The notes under the pieces: model-generated
Database searches by the model: none
Told to the model about the DNA's origin: nothing
The model's input: the letters and a program-made list of their open reading frames with translations, nothing else
Made by a program: the position numbers and the translations under genes
Shown: positions 23,901 through 35,974 of the stretch, piece by piece
Layout of the letters: each line of letters begins with the position of its first letter
Position numbering within the stretch: position 1 is the stretch's first letter
Origin: Trochalopteron elliotii
Lineage: Eukaryota; Chordata; Aves; Passeriformes; Leiothrichidae
Length of the DNA stretch: 64,000 nucleotides
Assembly: GCA_024734555.1 (NCBI GenBank)
Contig: JANPWX010000480.1
Span: 68,011-132,010, forward strand
Direction of reading: 5' to 3'

Positions 23901-25600
23901 TTCATAATTTTTGCTGCCTTTTGCTTCAGGCTGTAAGCATGGGTATTGCAGGTACCAAAAAAAACCCCAAAAAACATATTCATAGACAGCTTTCTGTTTC
24001 AACAGGCTTGAGGGAAAACAAGCTGCTTAGAGACAGAAAACAAGTCCTACTTGAGAATATTTTTGAAATAAGAAAGAACAGAACTTGCCTTTCGTACCTG
24101 TTATGGAATAGCTGAACAGTTTTGCCAGAAAGATCTCCAGAACCATGTGCTAATGTTCTTTTTTTACAGAACTCAGTAACATAACACCAGGTTTTTCTAC
24201 TTTTTTTTTTCCTACATAGGTACAATGTGAAAATGTAACCTTATTCTTATAAGGAAGAGACTTTTGTAGAGTTTTAGTTAAGCTTAGAGTTCAGCCCCTG
24301 TGGGAATGTGGAGAAAACTCTACGCTTTCCTACAAAAATGTCACAAGAGAGTCAAAATACAAATTTCTCAGAACATGAGGGCACACTGAAAATACTGTGA
24401 AACTACTAGAATGGCACAAATATAAAAGGGGAGCTGATTGTCTTCCGAACAAATTCATTATTATAATACATTGTTCAGTCTTGCTGTACTGGATAAATGA
24501 AAACTGCTAATTTATGTGTAAGAAAGATAGAGATTTTCCACTGTTTAGTACATGAGATCATTAATTTGACAGGAGTACTCATACAGATCTGCACATTCCA
24601 CATTTGGTTATTACTTTTTTTAACAAGAACATTAAATGACTTTCTGAATTATGTTTATATAGCCAAAGCTTCTTTCACTGTTTTCAAAAGCCTCAGGCTC
24701 TTCTCCCTGAGCATGGTGGTTCTAACCTACAAATGTTATATATGAAATCTGGGCGGCTGAAAGAGAATCCTCAGCTCCCTCCAGAGTCTAAACAACTGCA
24801 GAGCAAAACATGCCCAATATGTAAAATCTTCTGCTCTTTTGCAATCATTTGTCTTTTGGGAAAGCAGCATTTGATGAGGACATAATTTCAAATTTGACTT
24901 TGGTTTTTGTGTTCCTATTATACTTCTACTGTTAATTGCCTGTAGAGTAATTTATTTTCCTCCTTCAATCCAGATCTCTCTGTCTACCTTCCCTGTATCT
25001 AGCAGAGGCTAAAAAGGCCATCAGCATTGCAGCAATAAAGGCAACTTTCTTTGGTTTTGGTCTCCACAAAATTCCGCTAATGTGGTTGATTACTCATAGG
25101 TGCTGGCTCTCAGGGAGTTTAAATGTGAGTGACATTCCCAGTCTCAGGGCTTTCCCTTGGTTATGAGTTTGCAAATTCTGCCACACAGCCACTGCAACTG
25201 GTTAAATATGTTAATGTATTTTTTGTAAGTGTATGTGTATCTCACTCCCAGTGTAGCTCTCTTTTAAGGACTGGTCAGAATTATGGTCTTCTGGGGCAGT
25301 TTAGGAAAGATCTTAGACCTTAAATCCCGTATAAAATTCTCTAATCAAAAGATCTCAACAGCTCCCAGTTTTGTACAGAGATTACACTTCCTTAGCAAAA
25401 CAAATATTCATTGCAAAAGAAAATCACAGTTGCTTTGTAAGACCTGCAAAATTAACCTTTGAAGAAAATATTTTCATTCATAAAGAAACTTTTCATCATT
25501 TGTCATTGCTCCAGATATTTTTTAGATGAATGAATATAATATAATGACAGTAGATTTGAGAAAGCTTGGGATTCTGGATAACATCACAGAACTTTGCAGC
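23901..25600. other. Non-coding DNA downstream of the LTR
   Basis: No retroviral gag, pol or env sequence follows the LTR. The sequence is AT-rich and single-copy-looking. Open frames reach 82 codons and have no domains. Confidence 0.5.
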
Positions 25601-25613
25601 GTCGCCTGGTAAC
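25601..25613. promoter_or_regulatory. Perfect RFX-type X-box
   Basis: GTCGCCTGGTAAC fits the X-box consensus GTNRCC(N)RGYAAC at every specified position, with a one-base spacer. RFX factors bind such sites in ciliary gene promoters and in many neural enhancers. It contains a CpG in otherwise CpG-poor DNA, which argues for retention. Binding here is inferred only. Confidence 0.5.
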
Positions 25614-28600
25614 CCACCCATGGTACAGAATATCTGATGTCACTGTTCTCAACACAGTGACTGGGCTTGGTTTACAAGACCAGAAATAGATGGAACTTGC
25701 TCAGAAGGGCTTTGATTTGGTAAAGCAATGATTCTAGCTCTAGTGAAAAATAGAGCTTTGCAATTGCAAATTGTCTCTTCAAAGAGGCCTTTAAACTTTT
25801 TCACACTGGAAAGTTTGTTTTAAAATGATGAAAAAGTAAATGAATCACCATGAAATTACTCATATTAAAAGATTTTTGCAAAGTGGTTGTCACAAGTAAC
25901 TCGTCTGAATCATCTGGAGCAGTTTTTGTCAGGAAGGCGAGGTTGTCACATTTCCCTCAATAAGGAGAGATGGCAGAGCACCAGTGCAATTAGAGATCTC
26001 TGAAAGTCATCAGGATGATCTGCCTGTGATATTGCTGATTTCAGACTACTGCATGGTCTGATGTTTGTTGCAACCAAATGACAACATGAAATAAAAAAAG
26101 ACATTTCCAAAGTGAAATGTTCAAGTTTTAGGTTATTTCTACATCCAGATGTGATCTCAAGTTACCATTTTTAATTATTCTGTCACATTATATTCCACCT
26201 GTGTGTACACAATGAATGGAGAGGAACACATTTCTTCTGGCCTCCTCACTTAGGAAGCAGCAATAGGATTAATTTAATGCCAATCAATCAAACTGGAACT
26301 GGTTATGTAGGGCTTTTTCTGAAGATTTCTGTGACTTTCCCAGGCAAAATTCCATTTTGAAAAGTGATTTAGAGACTTTCAAGCCTAGTTATTGAGAATT
26401 ACAGAGTGGGGTTATGCATAAATATGTCAAAGCCAAAAGCCTGTATTCCTGATAAAGATGAATTGCTCTTACCAGACCACCCTGATGTTCAGAGGTATCA
26501 CCATTGCTGGAGGGATGATGTAGTGTCAGTCCAATGGGGAAATGCCAAAGGCTGAAACACTTTAGGCTGCATTTCCTCTCAAATTCAGTTTTAGGCCGTT
26601 TCTGAGAAGTTTCAGCTCAAATAATTGCACAATGCTGTAATTGTTAAAACTTTCAAGGGGATTGAGAGAAACACGGGTTCTCTTAGTGGCACTGCAGTCC
26701 CCAAAACACAGAGAGCACTGCGGAGCTGCTGGCCATGAGCATCTGCACTGTGTCTGCTTCTTGAAAAAATGAAAGTCAGTTTTCTCCTCCAAAATACCTG
26801 AAACCCCTCCCTTGAATGTTCCTTTTGGCATATGCCTTTAACCCATATCTCCCTGAACAGTTAGATCTACATCTGTTTCAGCACAATGACTTTCCAAAAA
26901 CTGTTGAAGAAAGTGTGGCTTTCCACAGTACATCAAAGGCTTATTATGATTTAAATTCTTCTTTGATTCTGACCACTGATCAGTTTTCATGTTCTTTCTC
27001 TAAATGATTCTTTTTTCCATGTATTTCCACTAGCTTTTCTTTTGCTTAAAGAACAAACCCAGCTTATAGATACTTAAAATTCTTTCATTTTGCTAAATAG
27101 AATCTTCTTTAAGTTTCTGGTCTTTTTTTAGGTGTTGACACATAAAGCTAATTGTCTCCTTTTCTTCCCATCCCCTCTGTTGTTTTCTTTTCCCCTAAAA
27201 CTGCCTTTATTTGATTTTTCCCCTTTTTCCCTTGTAGATTGTTGCTGAGATGTCCTCCTCTTGTTCTCACTAGAGCTCTGGAGCAGTAGCTGAACAAAAA
27301 ATTCTGTTTCAGTGGTGCTATTTCTGGATGCTGCCATCTGCCAGCTTTTACTTCCATTTCAAACAAACTTTCAGTTCAGTTTCATCTTTCATTTGGAGGC
27401 ACAGCTGCTCCTAAATGCTTGGTAATCACTGGTGTGCAGCACACACCTGTACCCAAATATACAAAGGAAATAAGAGGAAAGAGCTATATATTCCCAGCTT
27501 GTTAACCATTAAACAGGTTAGTCAGGAAACAGGAACTCTTATCTTTGCTTGTGCAGATCTTTATTTTATAAGCAATATTTTCTCAAAGGGCTAATAAAGA
27601 AGAGCAAACACAGAAAAAGGATTACCAAGCTCCTCTTAGTGAACCTTTGCTAATAACAAGTTTATCAGGGCACTGCATGTGCAGGGGGCTTGGCTCAGTG
27701 TTAATTTGTCACTACCACCGAATAAACTATGCTCTATTTTGTTTTCTTTCCAATTTTACATCCTTGATTACATATTCATAAAACTGTCCTTCCTTCCAAG
27801 CATAAATACAACTGCTTTGAAAATATAATTGTCTGTGTTTATCAAGCACCTAATTTGTTTTACTTGCCAGCTACTAATTACATAGGAAATATAAATGAAT
27901 TGCAGGTCATATATTCCATTTGAAGCACTAAAAGAAAAACTTTCTGAATCACAAAATTGAATTTAAGTTGCAGTATGGGATGCACAATGTGCAGTGCAGT
28001 CTCCAGCAGTACTAGTCAAAGAAAACAAACATTTTGGCTGATTTCATGTTCAGATTTGTCAAAATATACTGAGTGATGTGCTTGTTCTGTTTAAAGTGAA
28101 TTGTTTTTGTAGCCTCTGAGAGCTTTCCCTGTCTTAGATTTCTATATATTCTAGTCTATCACTGCTAAAACTTGTTTATGGTAGAGCAGAGAAAATCAAA
28201 TGCAAAGCAGACTGAGAACATGCTAGGATTTGGTTTTATCCACCATGTCATTCACTTTGTGTCTCATCCATTTTCTGAAAGAGATATGCAAATTCTGCCT
28301 TGCTTCTGAGCTGGATTATTGTACCATCTCAATCCATTCAAAGCAATAAAATGAGATTTAATAGACTATGTTAGTTAATTGTTTAGGAAACATGGAGTTT
28401 TAATCACTGTGACAACCACAGATCTGGGACTGGAGAGCAGAAGCTCTTTTGCATGTGTAGCAGCTCTTGCAGAAATTTGGTATTAGCTGGCAAATTCCAG
28501 CTTTCACAACACTCTTATAATTACTGTCTAGAATTTATATAGCACTGAACAAACTACTAACAATTTAAGCTTAGTAAAACAATTGTACGGCAGGTCACCA

Positions 28601-29110
28601 AACATAGATACAAATCTGGATATCTGGAATTTTGGCAGTGAGAAGGAAGAGCACTGAATTTTAAAAAGGAAGCCAATGCTAATTTTTCATGTGGTTTTCT
28701 TTCATTATATTAACTGGAGATTTGATGCCCCTGACTTGGTTGTGCTTGTTCCACTTCCCCTCTCTCATTACTTTTCATGATTTTCATTTGTAGTGAGTTG
28801 TATTGCCTGTCACTGGAGGGAGTGGTTGTTGGAGAAAATCACAGTTTCTAATGGTGACTGCAGGTATTTTAGGATAATTATTATTAATAACCAAGAAAGG
28901 TGGCTGAAAACAGAAAATCTGGAAGTAAAGCTACCATCTAGAAACCAAGGGTAGCAGGGAACCAGGGTGTTAGAAATGGAGAAATCAAATGCTCACTTCC
29001 ATGATGGTGGATTCCAGGACATTAATAAAATATTTTTTGCTTACATGGGCTTTTAGCACAAATTGCCTGGAAATTCAGAAGAGCAGCTGGATGAATTAAA
29101 ATGTAATAAC
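25614..29110. other. Non-coding DNA with enhancer-like blocks
   Basis: No gene is recognised. The interval 27640-27960 is non-repetitive and dense in homeodomain/POU-like AT motifs separated by GC phrases, the look of conserved non-coding DNA. A second such spot is around 26265-26310 (GGATTAATTTAATGCCAATC, followed by AATCAAA). A smaller one is at 28320-28390. All open frames are below 90 codons. Confidence 0.4.
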
Positions 29111-29111
29111 C

Positions 29112-29131
29112 TATTATTATTATTATTATAT
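29112..29131 (+). repeat. (ATT)n microsatellite
   Basis: About six and a half ATT units are followed by other AT-only sequence up to 29157. It is a simple repeat with no evident role. Confidence 0.9.
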
Positions 29132-29870
29132 TGTAAATTATGATTATATTATAATACGAATGAGGTAAGCAGAAAGGTATTGGCTTTTTCCCATCATAGA
29201 ATATTTAAGCATAGAGAGTAGCAGCTAAAGTGGGTTTTGTGAAAGGATTCCCTGAGTATTTTTAGAATATATGCAGTTCCCATCTCTGACATTCTGTTTC
29301 CCTCCTTTTGTTCTGCTTGAATTAGGAAGATACATCTTCATATGTTAACCTTAAGGTTGCAGCGGCTTCAGGGGAGTCATCTGAGATTTGGTGGTAAGGA
29401 TTACTGCACTTATTTAGCCATGCAAACTGAAATAGATTTTGGCCCAGGTTGTCAAATGCTGCACACATCTCAGTGACCCACTGCACTGTGTCTTCTCTCT
29501 CCTTTTTGATCTGGTGAAAGGAGAGGGTAAAAAGGATCATCCTAAGCCTGTTTGAGAAGTCAGTTTATGGAATGTAATTCCTAGTGATTTGTGTTACACA
29601 AGATTATTTTAGTAACTGTTTTGAGTGGTGGAAATGTCCTTGGTGCCATCTACTTAGATTTTGTCAAAACACAGTAATTTGCTGAAAGTGCATCATTGGA
29701 GCATTTCAGTGGTGGTGTTGATTCTCACAGCATTTCTAGTAAGGCTCACAGCACTGCTGAGTCAAAAGATGGGGGGTTTTCCCCTCTTATTAGTAAAGAT
29801 GCATTTTATAGCTGTTACAAACCTTCAGTGCTGTCTACGGACATCCTTATTTTGCAGTTTCAGAGCAGAA

Positions 29871-29883
29871 TTTTTTTTTTTTT
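29871..29883 (+). repeat. 13-nt T run in a pyrimidine-rich tract
   Basis: A pure T run at 29871-29883 continues into a CT-only stretch with C7 and T6 runs to about 29912. It is a low-complexity pyrimidine tract. Confidence 0.85.
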
Positions 29884-29990
29884 ACCGCCTTCCCCCCCTT
29901 TTTTCCTCTTTTAAATGTCACGGTTTCCTTTACGTTTCACACTTGGATTGACCTTGGGGCCTTGGTTCATTTGAGCATTTTGTTTTTCAG

Positions 29991-30051
29991 CTTGTGTACT
30001 GAAAGAAGAAATTACAGAGAGTTGTCCCCAGAGCACAAACTCTGTTCCCTG
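29991..30051 (+). other. Candidate 61-nt exon
   Basis: GCATTTTGTTTTTCAG ends at 29990 and the donor G|GTAAGG begins at 30052, both good vertebrate splice signals. Two of three frames are open. One reads CVLKEEITESCPQSTNSVP, with two cysteines spaced as in some extracellular repeats; the other is arginine-rich. I recognise neither as part of a known protein. Could be a coding, untranslated or lncRNA exon, or a decoy. Confidence 0.28.
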
Positions 30052-30052
30052 G

Positions 30053-32000
30053 TAAGGACTTGACTGGGGGAAATCTGTCTAAATAATTCTAGAAGCCAAA
30101 GTTGCAGAATAGGCAACCCCCCTAGCAAACCCAAAGCAGGTGCTGAGGTAAAATAATGAGGTGAAATTTGTCTCTGCTGAGGCTAAATGCCTGACTTCAG
30201 CACTGCTGGGCACTTCAACCTTGAAAGAGAAAGACTGGTGCACCCCGTTAGAGCACTGAGTAACTTCACAGGCAGTCTTTGCTATGGCTCTGGATAATGT
30301 TTATATTTCAGAACTTGGAATGAAAAATAAATTAATCAGAATTGGACTGATTCCCTATAGGACTGTTGGGGGAAGAAGAGAAATAATCCTTACAGTTTAC
30401 AGAGGGTCTGCACTGGCCTTAAAATATTTAAATAGGTGAGACACCCTCGTGCAAAGCTGCAGAAACTGAAGTCAGTGCAGGGGTGATGTAATTCCTCCAG
30501 GATATTGGCAGTGAGTTTTGTGCAGCACTTCAAGTGAGGTATGGTTTAAAGAACATCTTTTAAAAAGTGTTTCATCCACTTTTAAAAGCTTACATTGAAA
30601 GAAGTCTATCACCTTCAGTGAAAAACTGTTCCAGTGTTTAATTAGCCTTTGTGATGGTAAAATATTTCTTATTCCAGACTGAATTTGTATGACTTCAGCT
30701 CCTATCTGTTGGCTCTTGTTTTTCTTTGTCAACAACCTTGAAAAGCTGCCACCACAGCTCTGTTTTTCACCTGTATGTACAGTGATGAAGCCACAGCTAA
30801 AGCTTTTCTGGAAAGCTAAGTATATTTAATGCCTGAAGCCCTGCATTGTAAGGCTTGTTTCCCAGCTGGCAAATCACATTTGTGGCTCTACTTTAAGTTG
30901 CTCATTGCTTTTTCAAATCTTCTTTGAATTAGACTGGGAGCAACAGCCTAATAAGAACTGGCTTTAGAGGTGATACTGACTTTGTTCTTCTTCAGTTATC
31001 TTCTTTTTAATCACTCAGGGATAGTATTAGTCTTTTCTGCCACTGAACACTGTTGGGAAATCATTTTGAGGCAATTACCTGTGATGGTCCCTTAGCTTTT
31101 CCCTGTACTTCTGGTTTTGAATTAACACTATCACTTGTCTCCAAATTTATTACATGATAAAGTGATGTATTGAAATGTATTTTACTTAGCTGTAGTTAAC
31201 TGGCAGTGTACATCAGCTTTCTACCATCTGTTCATCTGCAAGATGCCCAGTTACTGCTGCCCTTCCTGCACTGTCTTTGCCCTTTGAAATACATAAACTA
31301 AGCTGGCAGTCCTACCTCCCTTTAAAAATTTCCTCCTTTTTGTGACATGCTAAAAGTTAAATCTCAGTGGTTCAAAGAGACCTTTGGCTCTGTGCTCAGT
31401 ATTTGGGGTGGTTAATTTGGAAAGGGCAGTAGTTTAGGCTGGCTCTTGTCATCTACAGGAAGTGTTTTGGGTTTTTTTTCATTCATAATTTATCCATAAA
31501 GTACAAAATAAACCTCTGCTCAACCTTTGCACATTGATTGAAGAAAGAAAAAAAAAAGCGTGCAAGTAATGGATTTTTTGCCGCATCTAGAATTCTCTTT
31601 TCGTCCTATGTTTTCAGATTCTGTTGTACTGCAGTTAACCTACTGCCCAGCCTTAGTTCATTACTTTAACTTCCAGTATCTATCACTATTGTTTTACAAT
31701 TAGTAACATGTTAATAGCTATTTTAGTGTCCTTTCATTTTACACATGGAAAGTCCAGATTGTAGTGTTATTTTCACACTTCCCTTTAGCATGGATTGTAC
31801 TTGTGATGACTTAATTCTTTTGAATGCGCCATTGAAATTCTAGCTGTTTGATTAAAACATCTTTTTAGATAATTTCACTAATTTTATAGAAGGCAAGGGC
31901 TAAAAGGATGAAATGTAAAAGGAAAAAAATTAATCCGAATTCTTTTAAAAGGTGAATTTTCATTGCTTGTCAATGGGATTTGGGAACCCATCCTTCCCTT
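30053..32000. other. Single-copy non-coding DNA
   Basis: No gene, structural RNA or mobile element is recognised. A short A-rich run lies near 31546-31557. The segment ends at the CCTT direct repeat (31997-32000) that flanks the solo LTR. Confidence 0.55.
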
Positions 32001-32061
32001 TGATGCCTTCAGAGGCTACCAAGAACAGAGGCTGGACAGTGTTAAAGGAATAAAGTAGGGA

Positions 32062-32067
32062 TTTATT
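32062..32067 (-). terminator. Polyadenylation signal of the solo LTR
   Basis: AATAAA on the minus strand (TTTATT on the plus strand) lies about 95 nt downstream of the TATA box and about 60 nt before the LTR end, consistent with the R region. A second AATAAA lies on the plus strand at 32049-32054. Confidence 0.65.
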
Positions 32068-32156
32068 AAAAGCCTTCAAAGGATCCACCTTGGGCTGTAC
32101 AAGAGCCTGGCTGAGGCTACACCCAAGATGCACTAAGGGTCCCAAGTTTTCACACT

Positions 32157-32162
32157 TTTATA
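32157..32162 (-). promoter_or_regulatory. TATA box of the solo LTR
   Basis: The minus strand reads ACTTATAAAAGT here, placing a TATAAA in the middle of the LTR at the expected U3 end. Transcription from it would run toward lower coordinates into 31.9 kb. Confidence 0.65.
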
Positions 32163-32434
32163 AGTTTTGGTCCATTTACATATATTGGGGTTAATTGTCC
32201 AATTACAGCTTCAGGTTATGCAGTCCCATCCTCCCGGTTTGCTCTCCTCAATTCCCTGTTTGCACTTTTTGAGCCTGAAGCTGCAATGGTGGCCTTGGTT
32301 CTGGGGATGGAAAAGGATTGTTTTGTCTGACTGAGCTGTGAGGAGAACTTGCTAACAGTTTAGATGAAGTTCAGAGTTACATACCAGTGCAGTAAAGAAT
32401 CTGGAAAATATGAAATCTTAAACTTAAGGCATCA

Positions 32435-34023
32435 CCTTGCCTCCCTGAAGATCATAAAGCTGGACAAATACTCTGTTATGTATGGAGAATTAGCTTGCAA
32501 ACTGTTCATTTTATCCCTTCATTCCTCTGAAATACCACAGGGACACATAACATTTTATTCTGGATCTAGTGATATTAGCAACATTTCAGCAGTGGTTTCT
32601 TTTTACATATAGAGAGGGCATCTAAATCTTCAGTTTTTCCTGAGTTTGCTGACCTTGTATTTACCCCTACAATTGAATTATGGTGATGCTCCAGTGTAGT
32701 TGCAAAAAAAGAGTCCTTTGAAAATGAGGCAAAATGTAGCATTACTTGCCTTGGGGCAACTTGTTACCTGCTCCTGATATTCCCAGTGCTTGCAGTTGGA
32801 ATTACAGAGCCGAGACTTCTATGCCTCAGCCACACTTGACTGGCCTTTCAGAGAGTGATCAGACAGCTTTTTGTAGCTCAATTAAAATACCTTTCTGTTA
32901 CACTTTATCCTTCCCCATCTTGCATGTTGAAGGTTGTCTTCTTTGATTAAGCGGATGCACAAATGACATTGGTGCCAGAGCATTTATTATGGATAGTGAA
33001 ACCATCTCCCCTGCTAACCAACCTTTTCTGCTCAAAAACACTGACCATGCAATTTTAATGTTGAGTTTGAGATGCAGAAGCTATTTAATGGGTGCAGGAA
33101 AATTACCAATAAAGATTTCACAAGTGAAATTTGCAACAGCAGTGATTGGAAGAGCTGTAGGAGCAGGAAAAAAAAAAAAGTGCATCTGAAGACATAATAC
33201 AATTTTTAAAAAAAGTAAAAGAAAATACATGGATCTGATTCACCCAATGAAGTGCCCCTCAGGCAGTGTAACTGGTGGGATTACAGATGGAGCATCCAGG
33301 AGATCCTGTACTATTTGCTCTGTTTCATTAGGGACATGGCTCAGGTGTGCTGAGCCCAAGTACATCAAGGTGCTGTAGCTTTGTGTGATGCAGGATCTTG
33401 AAGCCCAGACAGGTTTGTTCTCAGATAACCAGTGGTTTCAAAAGGATGCAGCTCTCCATATTGTCTTATGAAATAAATACGTGAATGCATTTTTTAATCT
33501 GGGCTTTGATTTCAATTTAGCCAGCACTACTCATTCAAGGATTTATAAGACTTTAATATCAAAATTATATCTGTTGAATAGTGTGATCTTTAATGCTCAT
33601 TCCAATTTCCTGAAAACGCCTTGGACAAAAACCTTTGAATGATGAATTTATGAAAATACATTGCAACCAGCAAAATGTTCAGATGCATCATGCCTACAGT
33701 ATTAAAAAAAAAAAAAAGTCACATATAATTATTTTCTTGCTTAGGAACAGGCGAAGAACGTGATTGTGCCAGAGATGGGAGTGCTTTGGAGGTAGCCCAG
33801 GACTGAAAGATTGTGCCAAAATGTTAATAAGTGGGACCTCAAGTCTTCAGGTGACTCAGAAATTTAAAGGAGTTGCAATTAAAGCTCGTGCAGGAGCCTG
33901 CACAGAAATATTTTGGTCTAGCAGGCTGTGTTCTTCAGATGCACTGGGAGGCTGAAGCCTCTGGGAGCTGCATTTCTTCACTGGTCCCTATGAGACTCAG
34001 CCCTGTGCTGCTGGGGCAGCTGT
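32435..34023. other. Non-coding DNA with two A runs
   Basis: Pure A runs lie at 33168-33179 (12 nt) and 33704-33717 (14 nt). No coding-derived sequence precedes either, so I do not call retropseudogenes. From about 33880 the GC content rises. No gene is recognised. Confidence 0.5.
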
Positions 34024-34064
34024 GCTGCATTGCTGCATTGCTGCATTGCATTGCTGCATTGCAG
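34024..34064 (+). repeat. (CTGCATTG)n short tandem repeat
   Basis: Three perfect CTGCATTG units (34025-34048), a partial CATTG, then another full unit (34054-34061). It keeps reading frames open locally, which explains the overlapping 113-177-codon open frames here. Confidence 0.92.
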
Positions 34065-34560
34065 GGCTGCTCCCTGTGCTCACCAGCTGTGTCAGTCCCC
34101 CATGGTCCCTAGCAGTGCAGAGGATACCGTGCCTGTGCACACTCAGCCTGTGCACACCCAGCCTGCCAAGGGCTCCTGGCCCGGCCCTGCTGTACTCCTG
34201 GTGTCCCTGCAGGGTTGTCCCGTCTGGAAGGAGGATCCTTGCAGGCTGTGCTTTCCAGCGGGCTGCAGCTCACTGCAGGACAAGGAGCCAGGACAGGGAA
34301 AAGAACTGCTGGGATGGGCCCAGTCCCAGCAGGGAGGGCTTAGGAGGGCTGTCACAGAGCCCTCGGGTTAACACCTACAGCTCCCACCTTTCTCTGAGGG
34401 AATTTGATGTGTTCACAGCCTGCTGTCCCCTGGGCTGGTCTGCAGCACAGGCTTCGCTGACCACGAGCCGTCACACTTTGCAATGGGGCTTTGGTTTCCA
34501 GACAGCCAATCCCATGTCAGAAGCAGAGTCAGTGCTCTTTAAAATGAGACAGTAGCAGTC
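34065..34560. other. GC-rich segment with biased open frames
   Basis: Overlapping plus-strand open frames (34022-34555, 34030-34371) cover a GC-rich, CpG-poor segment. Their translations are rich in Cys, Ser, Pro and Leu with no domain, as expected from composition and the repeats at the 5' end. I see no promoter or splice frame to support a gene. Confidence 0.45.
34132..34161 (+). repeat. Two 15-bp tandem copies
   Basis: CCTGTGCACACTCAG (34132-34146) is followed directly by CCTGTGCACACCCAG (34147-34161), one base different. Confidence 0.9.
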
Positions 34561-35545
34561 AGACAGCAAGGGTAATGTCCAGCAGCAGCATGAACTGTAA
34601 TTAGATAGGGATAATTCCCTCTGAGCCGTGATCTTTCTTGAGGAGACTGTCCCTTGAACGTTTGTGCTAACATGATTATTGGCACTGCAAATCTAATAAA
34701 CACCACAACTGAAAGTTGGGGAAGGCTTGCAGCCTGAATGCATAAAGAAAACGCTGGGTCTGTTTTATGATGATGGAGTGAGTACTAGTGCACAAATGCA
34801 TTATGTGATTTACCTGCAGCTGAGGTATGGATTTGTTTCGGTACCAAACCTCAACACCAGTCATACAAATTCTTGTAGCCTCTCTCAGGAAGAACAAGAC
34901 AAAGATCTCAACAGACATGATACAGCACTGCTTTCCTCAAGAAATGGGCCTGGAAGATTGACCCCCCTCCCCCCCCCGCCCACCTTCCTCAGGAACCTGA
35001 TGCTGCATGGGAAAGATTAGTCCAAGGGACTCCTGTGTTCACTCTTAACTTTGTTGTGAACTTCATTTGAATATCAGGCACCAAAATGGAGAGAGAGTAC
35101 AATACAGCTTTCATTTTTGTACGTCTTTGAAATTAAGAGCCAGGGATTTTGCTCAGAAAGAAAGTGCTTTTGAATTGTGAACTGCAAAAATGGTATCCAG
35201 ACACCTTTTCTTTTTGTTTGGCAGTTTTTCACAGCAACAAACATTGGTCAAAAGAGAGAAATGAAGTGTTTGACTTACTCAGAGGTTATTTTTCCTGCAG
35301 GTATTGTCTTGTAACATTCCAGATTTGCTTTCTTAAATCTGTAATGAATTCAGTTATCTAAAAAGGAGGTGGAAAATTCTCACCAAAGAGCCTACAGCTG
35401 AGAAATGTATTAGATATATGAGAGAGGTGAGAGTAGTTGCTGTGTCTAAGAAAAATTTAATGTAGAGAACATTGGAAGGAGGTGGGATCCAAAGCAAATG
35501 CAATAGGAACAGGGGAGAAACTCCCCTGGAAATAATAAGCAGATA
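34561..35545. other. Non-coding DNA with a C-rich tract
   Basis: A nearly pure C tract at 34962-34984, interrupted by single T and G bases, is a simple repeat that could fold as an i-motif, with a G-quadruplex on the other strand. The rest is ordinary single-copy sequence; a 97-codon plus-strand frame (34727-35020) runs into the C tract and has no domain. Confidence 0.55.
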
Positions 35546-35974
35546 ATGAAAAAGTCAATTTCTCCAGTAGTAATGGCCGCTACAGGACATCTAGCAGAGG
35601 AAGAAGACTTTAAACTTAGCTTATCCCAGTCTTGCATTGCTAAGCAACATGCTCAGACTTCAACTGTTCTGGCTCAGAATGGAAACAATAAAGAAAATGT
35701 GTGCATTGTACAGGAGGGGGAGGCAGGTGACACAGGTCCTCTTGACATAAAGAAAGTGTATTACAAGCAGGCCTCAAATGCCAGATTTTGTGCTGTAAAA
35801 TTACAGGTATTGAAATGGAGCCTGGGGGAAAATGTAGGTGTTAGAATGCTGGATTCTTTGTGCCTGGCTCTGGACTCAAGTCCAGGTGAGCACTGCTCAG
35901 TCCCAGCACCATCTTTTACCCATAGGTCAGCATTCTTCTGTCTCCAGGCTGAACAGCTTTTCTCCTGTGGATAA
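35546..35974 (+). other. 142-codon open reading frame, unrecognised
   Basis: The first 80 residues are hydrophilic and mixed in composition, without simple-sequence bias, and contain acidic patches (AEEEDF) and an NGNNKEN stretch. It starts at a non-strong context and has no upstream promoter signal. An acceptor-like TTACAG (AG at 35805-35806) and a good CCAG|GTGAGC donor at 35885/35886 lie inside the frame. I cannot name a family; chance is possible in a 64-kb window. Confidence 0.25.

Larger units (their letters stand above)
32001..32434 (-). mobile_element. Complete solo LTR of an endogenous retrovirus
   Basis: The 434-bp element has a perfect 9-bp terminal inverted repeat, TGATGCCTT at 32001-32009 and AAGGCATCA at 32426-32434, which gives the canonical TG...CA ends. 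It is flanked by CCTT on both sides (31997-32000 and 32435-32438), a plausible 4-bp target duplication. On the minus strand it carries TATAAA followed about 95 nt later by AATAAA, the expected U3-R arrangement. The body matches LTR text I remember as common in songbirds. No internal retroviral sequence is present, so it arose by LTR-LTR recombination. Confidence 0.9.

Noticed and set aside
33168..33717. A runs as tails of processed pseudogenes
   Set aside because: No coding-like or transcript-like sequence precedes either run.
34022..34555. 177-codon frame as a gene
   Set aside because: It begins inside an 8-bp tandem repeat and runs through GC-rich DNA, which explains the lack of stops; no domain or gene context.
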